Source of the DNA: Lingula anatina
Taxonomy: Eukaryota; Brachiopoda; Lingulata; Lingulida; Lingulidae
Direction of reading: 5' to 3'
Assembly: GCF_001039355.2 (NCBI RefSeq)
Contig: NW_019776080.1
Coordinates: 412,488 to 476,487 of the forward strand
Length of the DNA: 64,000 nucleotides
In this document: piece by piece, positions 52,952 to 63,000 of the stretch
How positions within the stretch are numbered: position 1 is the stretch's first letter
Layout: every line of letters begins with the position of its first letter
Program-made: the position numbers and the translations under genes
The notes under the pieces: generated by a model
What the model was told of the DNA's origin: nothing
Database searches by the model: none
Seen by the model: only the letters and a program-made list of their open reading frames with translations

Positions 52952-53584
52952 TGAAAACTATACACTGGCATAAACATTGCCAAAGTTGAATCAGAATGAA
53001 TTTTTTTATGAATTTTTTTTCCTTTGCCAAAATTGTTTCTTGGAATTGACAACTGCATATTTTGTGGTGCTCATAGATTTAATTATAGTAGTGATGTAAT
53101 TAATCATTGTTATATAATTTTGTTCATTCCAGGCGCCACTTGTTTAGATAAGATTTAATAAGTGCATGTGGTGATTTTTAGTTAGGAGTCTCATTGTTTT
53201 TATTTTTTTTGTGTTTAATTCATGACATGTTCCAAATGATTGTGATGTTGAGTTGCAATAGATATTTTGTTCTTGGAGAGAAAAAGATCAAACTCGAGAG
53301 AAGATCTTCATATATTGACAAGCAGTGGAAAGCTTGTGTGGTACTTATATGCGGTGTAAGTTAGGTTAAGCTTAAGCTTGAAAATTGTGTAGAACCCCAG
53401 TAGAAACTGATCAGGAATAACTGTGTCATATATGATTAGAATAGAAATCTAGTTTGATATGTGCCACAGTGGAGCATAATCAAATGATCATGTTTGTAGT
53501 GCCAAAACAGTGCAAAGTATTCAAGTTTTGAAATTTAGGACCTGGTGCGAAGACGTTCCCAACTTTTAAGTTTCTGTCAACCAG

Positions 53585-53724
53585 GGCTCCGTATCTCGAA
53601 AGGTTCGCTATTTTGTGCGCAAGCGTCTCGATTCCATGGCCCGGTATCTCAAAATAGAATCGGTTATGGAATCGAGACGCTTGCGTACGTGCGCAACATA
53701 GCGAACCTTTCGAGCTACGGAGCC
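53585..53724. mobile_element. 140-bp hairpin MITE with 3-bp target duplication
   Basis: Terminal inverted repeats begin GGCTCCGTA. The left arm (about 53585-53637) pairs with the right arm (about 53660-53724) over nearly the whole element, with a few mismatches. CAG flanks it on both sides (53582-53584 and 53725-53727), and the corresponding site in copy 1 has one CAG and no element, so the empty site is visible. It is CpG-rich in CpG-poor surroundings, which fits a recent insertion. It has no coding capacity, so it would be mobilised in trans by a DNA transposase that I cannot identify. Confidence 0.85.
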
Positions 53725-54320
53725 CAGATTCAAAGCGTGTACCTCTTGCTCTCAAATCATTGTCTGTTTATTGGCAATGTTTGAAAACTGTAGAAAAGAG
53801 CTTCATTCGAGTAGGTCTTAATTGATATTGTTGATTCATGTTGGCTGCAGGCTTGTTATGTGTGGCTGTAATATGCATCAGTCTAAACAGTGTCACTGCT
53901 ATATTACAATATTGTATCATTGTAACGTTTTTGTAATTAATGTCTGAGAACTAATCAAACCCAGGATTCGATGAAGAATATACACATATATATTAATATA
54001 GAGAAAAACATCTCACCTTTGATTTTCACTGCATTAAAAGTGTATTGCATTATTTTTGTATATAAAAATGTGGTGCGAGGGTGAGATGTTTTTTTACTTA
54101 AAGCAAGTTTTATTTATAATTCGGAAAACAGTATCATGCCATAAGTAGTCACTGTATGAGTAGGTAAGCATTTCCACTAACAGCCGTGTAGAACTTATAT
54201 GGGATCTTCATTTTGTCACTTCATCTATTTAAGGTACAATAAATTTATTTAAAACCTACATCATGCATTGTATGTTTCTTCTTTTTTTTTGTATGTATGG
54301 AAATCTAGGTTACATCCCTA

Positions 54321-54568
54321 TACGTCCCCGCACCAATACTCCCCTGCACCGATACTCCCCGTAGTATCGATGCGGGGAAGCATTGATGTAGGGGAGTATC
54401 GGTGTGGGGGAGTAACAGTGCACCTACATTGGCAATTTTACTGGGGATGTATCTATGCGGGGATCTATCGGTGTGGGTCATATCGATGCGCATAATACAC
54501 AAAAATTTACTAAGAGGGGTTATTGGTGCGGGGGAGTAATGGTGTGGGGGAGTATCGACATGTCCCCG
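54321..54568. repeat. Fold-back minisatellite in copy 2
   Basis: Allelic counterpart of 52131-52398, with the same C-rich left half and G-rich right half. It is somewhat shorter and has a different order of units. Confidence 0.7.
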
Positions 54569-55121
54569 AAATCTATACACATTTCCAATTATAAGTCACA
54601 AGAAGCTTCCATCCCTCCATTAGTTTGCCTATTCACAGCTGCTCTATTAATTTTTAGAGTCTGTTACCATTCCAATTGTAAAATGCCTGTTGTGGTTATT
54701 CAAAATAAACAAAGCACTATTAAGGGTGTCCTGCAAGTGTTTCAATTTAAATTGCCTCACATATTTATCCTGGAAAGTGTACTTGTATATTCCCCCAAAT
54801 TTAAAAAATGAAGATGAAAATACATACGTAGCTTTGAAAATTGAACAAAATAAGAATTGTCAGTGCCCTAGAACAGGGTAAATGATGAAACTATATATAG
54901 GGGCCATGCATGAATTGGCCTGAACCAAAGGTAAAAGTTATGCCTCAATCCCACCCCACCACACCCCATCAAAAAATACCTAAACAAAAATAAGTTATAA
55001 GACAGAAATAATAATAATAATGAATTTGAGTCTAAAATCCATTATAACATGTTCAGAAGACTTTACATATCATGAAACAATTACTGAAGAAATTGATTAT
55101 TAGGAATAGATAAATAAAAAA

Positions 55122-55595
55122 TTACAGAGCTTAACGACAAAAAAATTTGAGAGTATTCTAGATAAAACATACAGATTCTCATATAAAAGCACTTACACTA
55201 CATAACTAAAATATGTTTGCTAAGAAAAAATAATCAACTCAAAGTAAAAAAAAAAAAACAGCCTTGTTTGCACACAGAAAAAAATTATAAGTAGAACAGC
55301 CTAATTTCTTACAGTGTACAAATGCAATTACTATAAAATTTGTAAAATCAATTTAAAAGTCAATTAGTCAAAAAATTTCCTGAATACGTATAGAAGTTGA
55401 ATACGTATAGAAAATACATATAGGAGTTGTAAAAACAATATGAAAATTAATAATGTAATAAAATAATGTATACATCAATATTAAAAATTGGACAAGTAAT
55501 ATAGGTTTTCCATACAGGAGTTCCCTTACAAAATAGTGAAGTCAGGTTGGGCTTTCTTTGTCAGAAAAAAATACCGAAGATAACACATTAAAAAT

Positions 55596-55637
<42 letters not shown>

Positions 55638-55639
55638 TA
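55122..55639. other. AT-rich intergenic sequence with long poly-T tract
   Basis: No gene seen. A short direct repeat containing gaatacgtatagaa occurs twice near 55382-55411. An uninterrupted run of 38 T covers 55597-55634, directly upstream of the CTCF promoter region. Such a tract excludes nucleosomes, or may be the A-tail of a minus-strand retroposon; no retroposon body is recognisable. Confidence 0.7.
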
Positions 55640-55745
55640 CAATTGGCTTGTCAGTAATACAGGACGAATTTTATTGGTATTATAATGGCAAAACAACGCA
55701 TTTGTTCATTGTCAATTGCGACAGGTGTGACAATTTTCCCACAAT

Positions 55746-55759
55746 CCACCAGGTGGCGC
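55746..55759 (+). promoter_or_regulatory. CTCF-type binding motif at CTCF's own promoter
   Basis: CCACCAGGTGGCGC agrees with all 14 positions of the core consensus CCASYAGRKGGCRS. A rough estimate with equal base frequencies gives far fewer than one perfect match expected in 64 kb on both strands. It overlaps the NRF1-type palindrome. Autoregulation is inference. Confidence 0.6.
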
Positions 55760-55765
55760 ATGCGC
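55756..55765 (+). promoter_or_regulatory. NRF1-type palindrome
   Basis: GCGCATGCGC, the palindromic core bound by NRF1/Erect wing family factors. It shares four bases with the CTCF-type motif, so binding of the two factors could be mutually exclusive. Confidence 0.5.
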
Positions 55766-55786
55766 ATGGTAAAAACCAAAAGCGTG

Positions 55787-55799
55787 GTCGCCATATTGG
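55787..55799 (-). promoter_or_regulatory. YY1-type motif
   Basis: The minus strand reads CCAATATGGCGAC, close to the YY1/Pho family consensus AANATGGCGGC. Just downstream lie a short noncoding stretch and a consensus splice donor at 55833. YY1 sites often sit just downstream of transcription starts. Confidence 0.4.
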
Positions 55800-56215
55800 A
55801 TTTCAACGCCCTCAAGTGTCGAGATAAAAAAGGTGAGTTTCAATTATATTTACAAAAACATTTTCATACAAAAACGATGCAGAACATCACAAAATTGTTA
55901 TGTGTAATAACAAATGAGAAAAATTCTGCCAAAACCAAACAATATTTGTGAGTTCTAAGAGGTTATTCAGCCCATTGTCTGAATGTCTCTCGTGCCTTTT
56001 CCCGGCGAAATCGACGATGTATTGAACAGAAAACATGCAGCTATATTCATTTCCCTTGTGAAGTAGCCACTTAGCTAGCAATCGGTTAAAGAAAAGACTT
56101 TGTCTACATCCCGAGAACAAAGAAGAAGGTAATTTTCAGCGACATTGTGCGCAAAAAAATGAAGAAACCGAGAGCTCGACTTCCCGACCATCCTTGACAA
56201 GTGACCGTTGCTTCT

Positions 56216-56229
56216 AAACCAGGTGGCGC
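56216..56229 (+). promoter_or_regulatory. Second CTCF-type motif
   Basis: AAACCAGGTGGCGC matches 12 of 14 core positions; the essential half AGGTGGCGC is intact. It is in the same orientation as the perfect motif 470 bases upstream. Confidence 0.45.
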
Positions 56230-56616
56230 TCGAATTGACCGCAGACTGGGGCGCTCCAAGTGTCAGTTTCCTTCAAATATCTCGTGCTGAGCTTCTGCTA
56301 AGCCCATAACAAAATATATCAAGTACTTTTACTCCACAAATGAACAGAATTTGATGAAAATAAAAAGTTGCATAAATTATGCTGATTCAACAATGGCTGG
56401 TGCCGTGATGGCGGCCTTCGTGAACAGAATTGAGAAAGCCGCCCGTGTTGTACGATGTTTTGGGGCGACTGTGATGGATATTAATATTTTCTCAAAATAA
56501 TAACAAGCCAAATAGATTAATAGATTTTAATCTTTCTACATTGCTCTTGTAGGTTTTAAAAGTTTGACAGAAAAAATACTACTTATTTGTCAAATTTCAA
56601 AGAGGATTTTAAACCA

Positions 56617-56820
56617 GGGCCCAGTTTCATCAACACTGAATAGCGCTATCCTATGCATAACACTATCCACTGAATAAAATTGTTATTCTATAGACAGTTG
56701 TCCTCAAGAAAACGGCCATTTTTAACCACTGTATAGCAACATCAGAAAGGAAAATATTTTTCAAGCACTTAGAAAACGTTACATTATCCACAGGATAACT
56801 GTCCACCTCTGGATTTAAGG
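56617..56820. mobile_element. Probable degenerate MITE remnant
   Basis: Begins GGGCCCAGTTTCATCAACA and contains several variants of TATCCACTGAATA and ATCCACAGGATAA in both orientations, including TAGCGCTATCC. Palindromic short elements with TTTCATCAA ends and clustered TATCC/GGATA motifs are common in marine invertebrate genomes. No clear target duplication; borders are approximate. Confidence 0.35.
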
Positions 56821-57309
56821 TTACGTTTTAAATATGATTTGTGGTGGAGAACATTTCCTTTTGCCTCAGTATTCTGTTTGGAAAATTTTGTATACACTTG
56901 TCTTTACTACTGTAGTCATCTAAAAAGCAAATTAAAACTGATATATTCTGCAAGACATTCCATTTATTTAACAGGTTTCAAGGGCCTTGCTTCAATATCT
57001 TAACCTTAGCCTTTTTTTTTGCACTCTCATATTTGTGCAACTTTAACCTTTTAGTTGCTAAGATTTTTAGTAGACTTATGTACCTATATCATACCTAAAT
57101 TTTTTTAATCAACTTTTAATTTTCATTTTCCACGTGTAGATCTTCTGTTTTCCCGTATTCAAGTCCACAAAATCTCTTTTAAAACATATTGATTATATTC
57201 AGTTGTTTGGAAACAATTACGTATGTGATATCATTTCTCTTTTTTCTCTTTCAAATTTAAAGTAACTATACCATCTAGATATATCTTATTTTTCTTTTTA
57301 TTTTATCAG

Positions 57310-57388
57310 GTGGATACCACCAAAGAAGTAGATGATTACTGACGGGCATTTACCAGCTACAAAATACAGCAAACATTGACACCTTTTG
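57310..57388 (+). other. CTCF: Candidate noncoding 5' UTR exon of CTCF
   Basis: Preceded by a pyrimidine-rich tract and tttatcag at 57302-57309, and followed by donor tttg|gtaaag at 57389. It contains stop codons in all frames, as a UTR exon may. It fits between a first-exon donor at 55833 and the acceptor at 58163 of the start-codon exon. Prediction from splice signals only. Confidence 0.4.
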
Positions 57389-58163
57389 GTAAAGGTTTGT
57401 ATTTCACCTGTATGTTATAAGAATGCATACAGTGACTTTTTTTACACTACATCTGCGGTGTTTAGTTCTGTATTCATACCACTTGCTTTTGTACAATGAT
57501 ATGCATTTAAGGGGTCATTAAGCTAAAAATGGGCATTTGATATATTTCTGTCTCATTTCTTACTAGATGTTCTCAAGTACTCTTACCTCTAACTATAAGC
57601 CATTCAGGATTGTTGCCATGCAATTGAGCTCACATTGAATTAAGACTTGTTGTTGCTAAAAAGCCTGAGATATTTTTCATAGAGTTGTTGAAACCATTTG
57701 ATGCTAAAAAGTCAAAGGTTATGTTTAGCATGAAATTCTCTTCATGCATTGACCAAAAAATTTGCTTACTTTTCTGAAGTTAAATTTTAGTTGAATATGC
57801 AAATTGAAAATATTAAAGAAAAACAAGAAGCAAACAACCCCCCTTATGCAGTTGTGAAGTTGAAATGACAGTCAGTGGCTGGGTTCCTGCACCTGGATAG
57901 ATCTAACAGGATTGATCCATCGCTGTGGGGTTTCTCACTAAATTGCTTTCAGCTTAAGAGGCTCAGATGTCTGGCATGCCTACTGAAGTCGCTGAACAAT
58001 AATTAATTACCTCTGAACAGCCTAACAGACATCTAAGCTGTTTTAAGTTGATTGCAATTTAGCAAGAACGTTTAGTTAGAACGATAGGGTCTGGGAATGG
58101 TCAGAATGTTGTATATCTGTAGTATCATTTGCAACCATGATGAATATTGTCATTCTTTTCCAG

Positions 58164-58175
58164 GGTGTTCACATC
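58164..58175 (+). other. CTCF: CTCF 5' UTR portion of the start-codon exon
   Basis: The acceptor ttttccag ends at 58163, so 12 bases of leader precede the ATG at 58176. At least one noncoding exon must therefore lie upstream. Confidence 0.7.
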
Positions 58176-60039
58176 ATGGATCCTGCTGCCTCAGACAGCC
58201 AAACAGCCCAGCAGGGCCAAACAAACCTGAGTGACATTCAAAACTACCTAGCCAGCTTCAACAAAGAGATATCAGACCACACAGGCCAGTCTTTTACTCA
58301 GAGCAGTGGGAACACAGCAGGGTTCTCTGTCCAAAACTTCCAGGGCACTGGATTCAACCAGTCCCAGCAATTCCCTACAGAGGTCAATGTTAGTTATTTC
58401 CAGGGGCAACAAGGGGGTTTCGCCCAGGGCACACAGTTTCAACAAGCAGGCGGAGATTTCCAAGGGTTCACTAGCTATGACTTCCAGTCTGCTGCAGGGG
58501 CTGCTGGGAACTCAGCAGGGGGTCCAATGCAAGGTCAAGGTCAGGGTGGACCACAGATAGTCCAGGTGTCAGGGGAGGCTGGGGCAGGAGGTCAGGGGGT
58601 GGTCACTGTCCCAGTTTCACAACAGCCAGGGGCCAGTGGGAGCTCGCCACTTTTGGGCACTGCTCAACAAGCACAAAATATAGTGACTGGTCAAACTTTG
58701 GGACAGTCCCAAGGAGACAACTTGGTGTCGGATTCTGTTGTCCAGGCTCTGGCGTCTGTGGCAGCCAATGCCATACAAGTTCCAGGTGAAATGGGGAATA
58801 CAAATTCCAGTGTTACTCCCCAGCTTGTGGCTATACAGAACACGGCTAATGCCTCTCAGCCACAGATCATTCCAGTGTCGGGTGCCCCTGGCGGAGACAA
58901 CACCAGTCTTAACGCCCCGCAGGCAGGGTCCCTGCAGATGTTAGCCGATGTGACATCTGGACAACACAGCCAACCCGCTGCTGCCACCAATGTCACACCT
59001 GTCACCTCCAGTGCTCAGCAGGCTAATGCCAATTCTGTCATGCTGAACACAGGGAATGCCTACCAGACCGTCACCATTGTCCCCTCTGAGAACAACCAGG
59101 GCGGTGAGATCAGTTATGTGTTGATAGTGTCCCAGCCAGGGGAGGAGAACAAGGACATGTCCGTCTACGACTTCAAGGAGGACAAAGGCGGGGAGATCCA
59201 GGAGGAGGAGAGCGAAGACCTAGGTGACGGGATGAGGAAGATCAAGATTTTACCCAAGAAACCGGGGCAGCAGTCCACCAGCGTGCTGATGTGCAACTAC
59301 TGTAACTACACCAGTCCCAAGCGTTATCTTCTCACGCGGCACATGCGCTCACACTCCGAGGAGCGTCCGCACAAGTGCAGCATCTGTGAGAGGGGATTCA
59401 AAACCATAGCATCCTTGCAGAACCACATCAATACCCACACTGGAGTGAGACCGCACAAGTGTAAAGAATGCGACGCAGCCTTTACTACTTCTGGCGAACT
59501 GGTCCGCCACGTGCGCTACAGGCATTCGTTTATCAAGCCACACAAATGTCCAGAATGTGACTATGCAAGTGTTGAGTTGAGCAAGCTGAAGCGGCACATC
59601 CGCTCACACACTGGAGAGAGACCGTATCAGTGCCCCCACTGCACATATGCCAGCCCAGACACCTACAAACTGAAGCGCCATCTACGTATCCACACTGGAG
59701 AAAAGCCATACGAGTGCGACATATGTCATGCTCGGTTCACCCAGAGCAACAGTCTTAAGGCCCATCGTCTAATTCACTCTGGTAGCAAGCCTATCTATCA
59801 ATGTGAACTGTGTCCCACAACATGTGGGCGGAAGACCGATCTGAAAATACATGTGCAGAAACTCCACACCAGCGACAAGCCTCTGCCCTGCAAAAAGTGC
59901 CCAAAGTCGTTCCCAGACCGTTACTCCTATAAGCTGCACATGAAGACCCACGATGGAGAGAAGTGTTTCAAGTGCGATTTCTGTCCCTATGCAGCTCTGT
60001 CACAGAGGTTCCTGGAGACTCACATGCTGACTCACACAG
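58176..60039 (+). CDS. CTCF: CTCF coding exon 1 (N-terminus and fingers 1-9)
   Basis: The start at ATG 58176 ([15 protein letters not shown]) was chosen because it is the first ATG after the acceptor at 58163; the open frame further upstream is intron. Residues 1 to about 320 are rich in Gln, Gly, Ser and Ala. Residues 329-336 read SVYDFKED, matching the vertebrate CTCF cohesin-contact motif. Finger cysteines start at 373, 401, 429, 458, 486, 514, 543, 572 and 600, each with complete C-X2-C and H-X3-4-H ligands. Linkers of the TGERP/TGEKP type join fingers 4-5 and 5-6. The exon ends at HTG in donor acag|gtaagg, phase 1, splitting the linker glycine between fingers 9 and 10. Confidence 0.97.
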
Positions 60040-63000
60040 GTAAGGAATACACACATGGTACAAGCATCATACATACATGCATGCTTGGTATATACATGGT
60101 ACATGCATGACACTTGCATATATGGTGCATACTTGGTACATACATGGCACTTGCATATATATGCTTTGAACATACATGGTACACACATGGTAGGGGGTAC
60201 ATAATTGGTTCATATTTGGAACATTCCTGGAACCTTCTTATTTTTTATGAAGGCTCAGTTGAAGTTTTTGATACACAGTAAACTTTGCAAAACTCATCAC
60301 CTTATAGCTCAAATGATCTTTTATCCCAAATTTTATGTGGTGTAAACTGAAACTTGAGATAAATATCATCTAATCTGAATCATTACATAATTGGAACTGT
60401 AAATTTCCTTCTCCCAAATGGTTCTTAGTAATGCAATGATTAGTTCTTTTTTCAATTGCATTAAGAATGTTTAAAAGATTTGTAAAACTACCATGGTTTA
60501 CACCATTTCTGTTACCAAATTTTAGCACAAGTTTTCATACCACCCAGTAGCAATGAGCTTTTAGCAATCTTGAACAAAAAATGGCATGAAATAAGGTGTA
60601 TATTGTGCCTGCACTTGAAATAGGGCCATTTTGTGCAATATCATGATATTGAAACCTTTGCAAGGACTTAGTAAAAAATCTCCAAGTGTGCCTTGTACTA
60701 CAGTATTTTATCTCTGGTCAGTGAATTGCAGCACTTTCTGAGCTTGCCCAGGTTAAAAGGTAGTGCAGCTCCATCTGTGTTTAAAAATTCACATATTTGT
60801 GGGTTTCTTATCTTATTAATGATTCACATTTATGTACAGGTAATAATAATTTCACTACATAGACTGGTACGAGTAAACAGATGGTCAGTTGGTGTGTAGT
60901 CCACATGACCACTCCCTAATTTTTGGCCACATTGTCATTACCAAGCAGGGTCAAAGGAGGATAAGTTTGGCCTGATGTCCTCTTTAAAATCCACACAGTA
61001 CATTTATAATTTGAGATTTAGAAAAGTGCTTTCAGGTACCCAGTGTTTTTTTTTTTCTTTGAAAAAAAAGCAGCCTCAGTAATTTTGCAACATCATTTTT
61101 TTTTTCTAAATTGTTTGACTAGGCATTTCATATGAAATCCTATCTTGTAGCAACTTATCATGTAAGTAGAAAGAAATGATGTATAATACCTAACCGTTTT
61201 TATTGTATATTTTTTTGTTTGAAGTCTGATACTATGTTTTTCTATGTGTTCTGTTGAAAAGCAGCCACTCTTTCCTTCTGCAGTTTACATTTATATAACC
61301 AGGCTTCAATTCCAATATTTCATATAAGCATATTCTCCGTTATGAAATGAACTTTTAGTTCACTGTTTCACTTTGTACAGATGTCAGAAGCAAGCACCAT
61401 GTGTCTTTTCAAGATATTTATGATGTCAAAATGTGCCTTTAGGGTAGTGCACAGGTGATTTTCAAAGGAGAGATGAGAATTTTATCTGAAAAACACCCAA
61501 CTTGATGGCCAGGCATCTAAAAATTAAAACTTCTGTACAAAATGTGAGAGACAGCATTGGGTTTACATAATATTTGACATTTTATGAACGACCCTTCAAA
61601 CCAAATATACATTGTTGGTACTTAGTCTCTTGTAATGCTACAGGTGAGAAACCATTCGAGTGCGATGAATGTGACCAGTCATTCCGACAGAAGCAGCTGT
61701 TGCGTCGCCACAAAAACCTCTACCACACTCCTGGCTACCAGCCGCCGCCGAAGAAAGATCTTATACATGATTGTCCTGAATGCCCCAAGGCTTTTGCTCA
61801 CAAAGGTAGGCAAGATTTTTTAGATTGACGGGTTGGGAGCATCCAACTAAATAGCCTGTTCTCTGTTTTAGTTTTAAATAACCTTTACCCACAAAAATCA
61901 TTTTGATGAACTTGGGTATTTATACTAGTATAGATTTTGTGCTAATCTGAGAAGAATGCATTTGGTATTGTGTATTTCAATACGTCATTGTACGTGGTCT
62001 GACTGTTTTTGACAACCAAGGAGTTGGAGCGATCTACGCAGAATAATATTTTCATTTGGAATGAGCCCCACTGCTGTTTTGTCCAGGTAACCTAATGCGA
62101 CACATGGTCCAACATGACCCCAACAACCCCGACTACCAGCAGGCCGCTGCTGATGCTGACGCCAACCCAGATGACGATGAGGAGGAGGAAGATATCTCTG
62201 TGGATACCCAGCAGATAGTCCAGGCCGTGGTTGAGGCCTACCATGAGGGGGTACAGTCAGGAGCCATACATACAGGTAAACAGAAATCCAAGCTGTTTTG
62301 GTCTGTCCTTTCTGAAATTTTTGTCTTTGTTATTTATGTCTGGTATTTATTTATTTACTTATTTATTTGGTATTTAAGGGATAAATGTTAGACAAGTTCT
62401 TTTGAGAATTTCATCAGTTGTGTTTTGGAGGTATTATCCCTTTCAATTCAATTCAATATAATCGAAGGGGAGAAAATACATTTCTGCACACATTTGGCAT
62501 GGTTTAACATGCGAGTTTCGTCAGTAGAGATTCAATAAATAAAATTGTTTACATGTTGAATTTTCAGACGATGAGGACGATTCTGCCCTTCCCCAGCAAC
62601 AGTTAGACTTCCAGCAGACATCTCATCAGTTTGGTCGCCACCCAAACAAAAGAGGGCGCCCCAGGAAACACTCTGACCTCCAGATGGAGCTGCAGGACTC
62701 TGACGGCCAGGGAGGCCAACAGGTCAGTGGTACCAAGGTCTGGAGGAACACAAGATCCCTATTGTTTAAGATAATTACTTTTATAAAAACGTTTTTGTTT
62801 TTGTTTATGAAAATTTATGCATTGAAGGAAAGGGTAAGATAGATGATAAGTGATATTTAGAAGAGTTCTAAGGGGTTATTCATTCTCACCAATCATAAAA
62901 GTCTATACAATTGTTCATCTCCGTCTCACCCGCCAGGTCATCCTGCTGCAGATCGACTCTGGTCATGTGATCCAGATGCAACCAGAGCAAGTCCAACAGC

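Larger units (their letters stand above)
52952..55121. repeat. Duplicated 2-kb segment, copy 2
   Basis: Counterpart of 50905-52950. It differs by the insertion at 53585-53727, a different number of minisatellite units, and scattered small changes. It repeats the AATAAA at 54238-54243. Sequence after about 55121 is unique. Open frames in the two copies are unrelated to known proteins. Confidence 0.92.
55640..56480 (+). promoter_or_regulatory. CTCF promoter region, TATA-less, CpG-richer
   Basis: A local CpG rebound in CpG-poor surroundings. It contains a CTCF-type motif (55746-55759), an overlapping NRF1-type palindrome GCGCATGCGC (55756-55765), a YY1-type motif on the minus strand (55787-55799), a second CTCF-type motif (56216-56229) and a YY1-type ATGGCGGC (56408-56415). 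NRF1 and YY1 sites typify TATA-less promoters of widely expressed animal genes. A strong donor aaag|gtgagt at 55833 would end a noncoding first exon. Its position upstream of CTCF on the same strand supports the assignment; no transcript data are available. Confidence 0.55.

Noticed and set aside
52249-54811. Repeated open frames of 90-146 codons in both copies of the duplicated segment
   Set aside because: They translate the minisatellite and AT-rich flank, differ in frame between the two copies, and resemble no protein.
58137-58175. Earlier in-frame ATG for CTCF at 58137
   Set aside because: It precedes the acceptor ttttccag at 58156-58163 and includes its pyrimidine tract, so it is intronic.
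62646-62659. CTCF-like ACAAAAGAGGGCGC in CTCF coding exon 4
   Set aside because: Three core mismatches, and the match is explained by the codons of the AT-hook.
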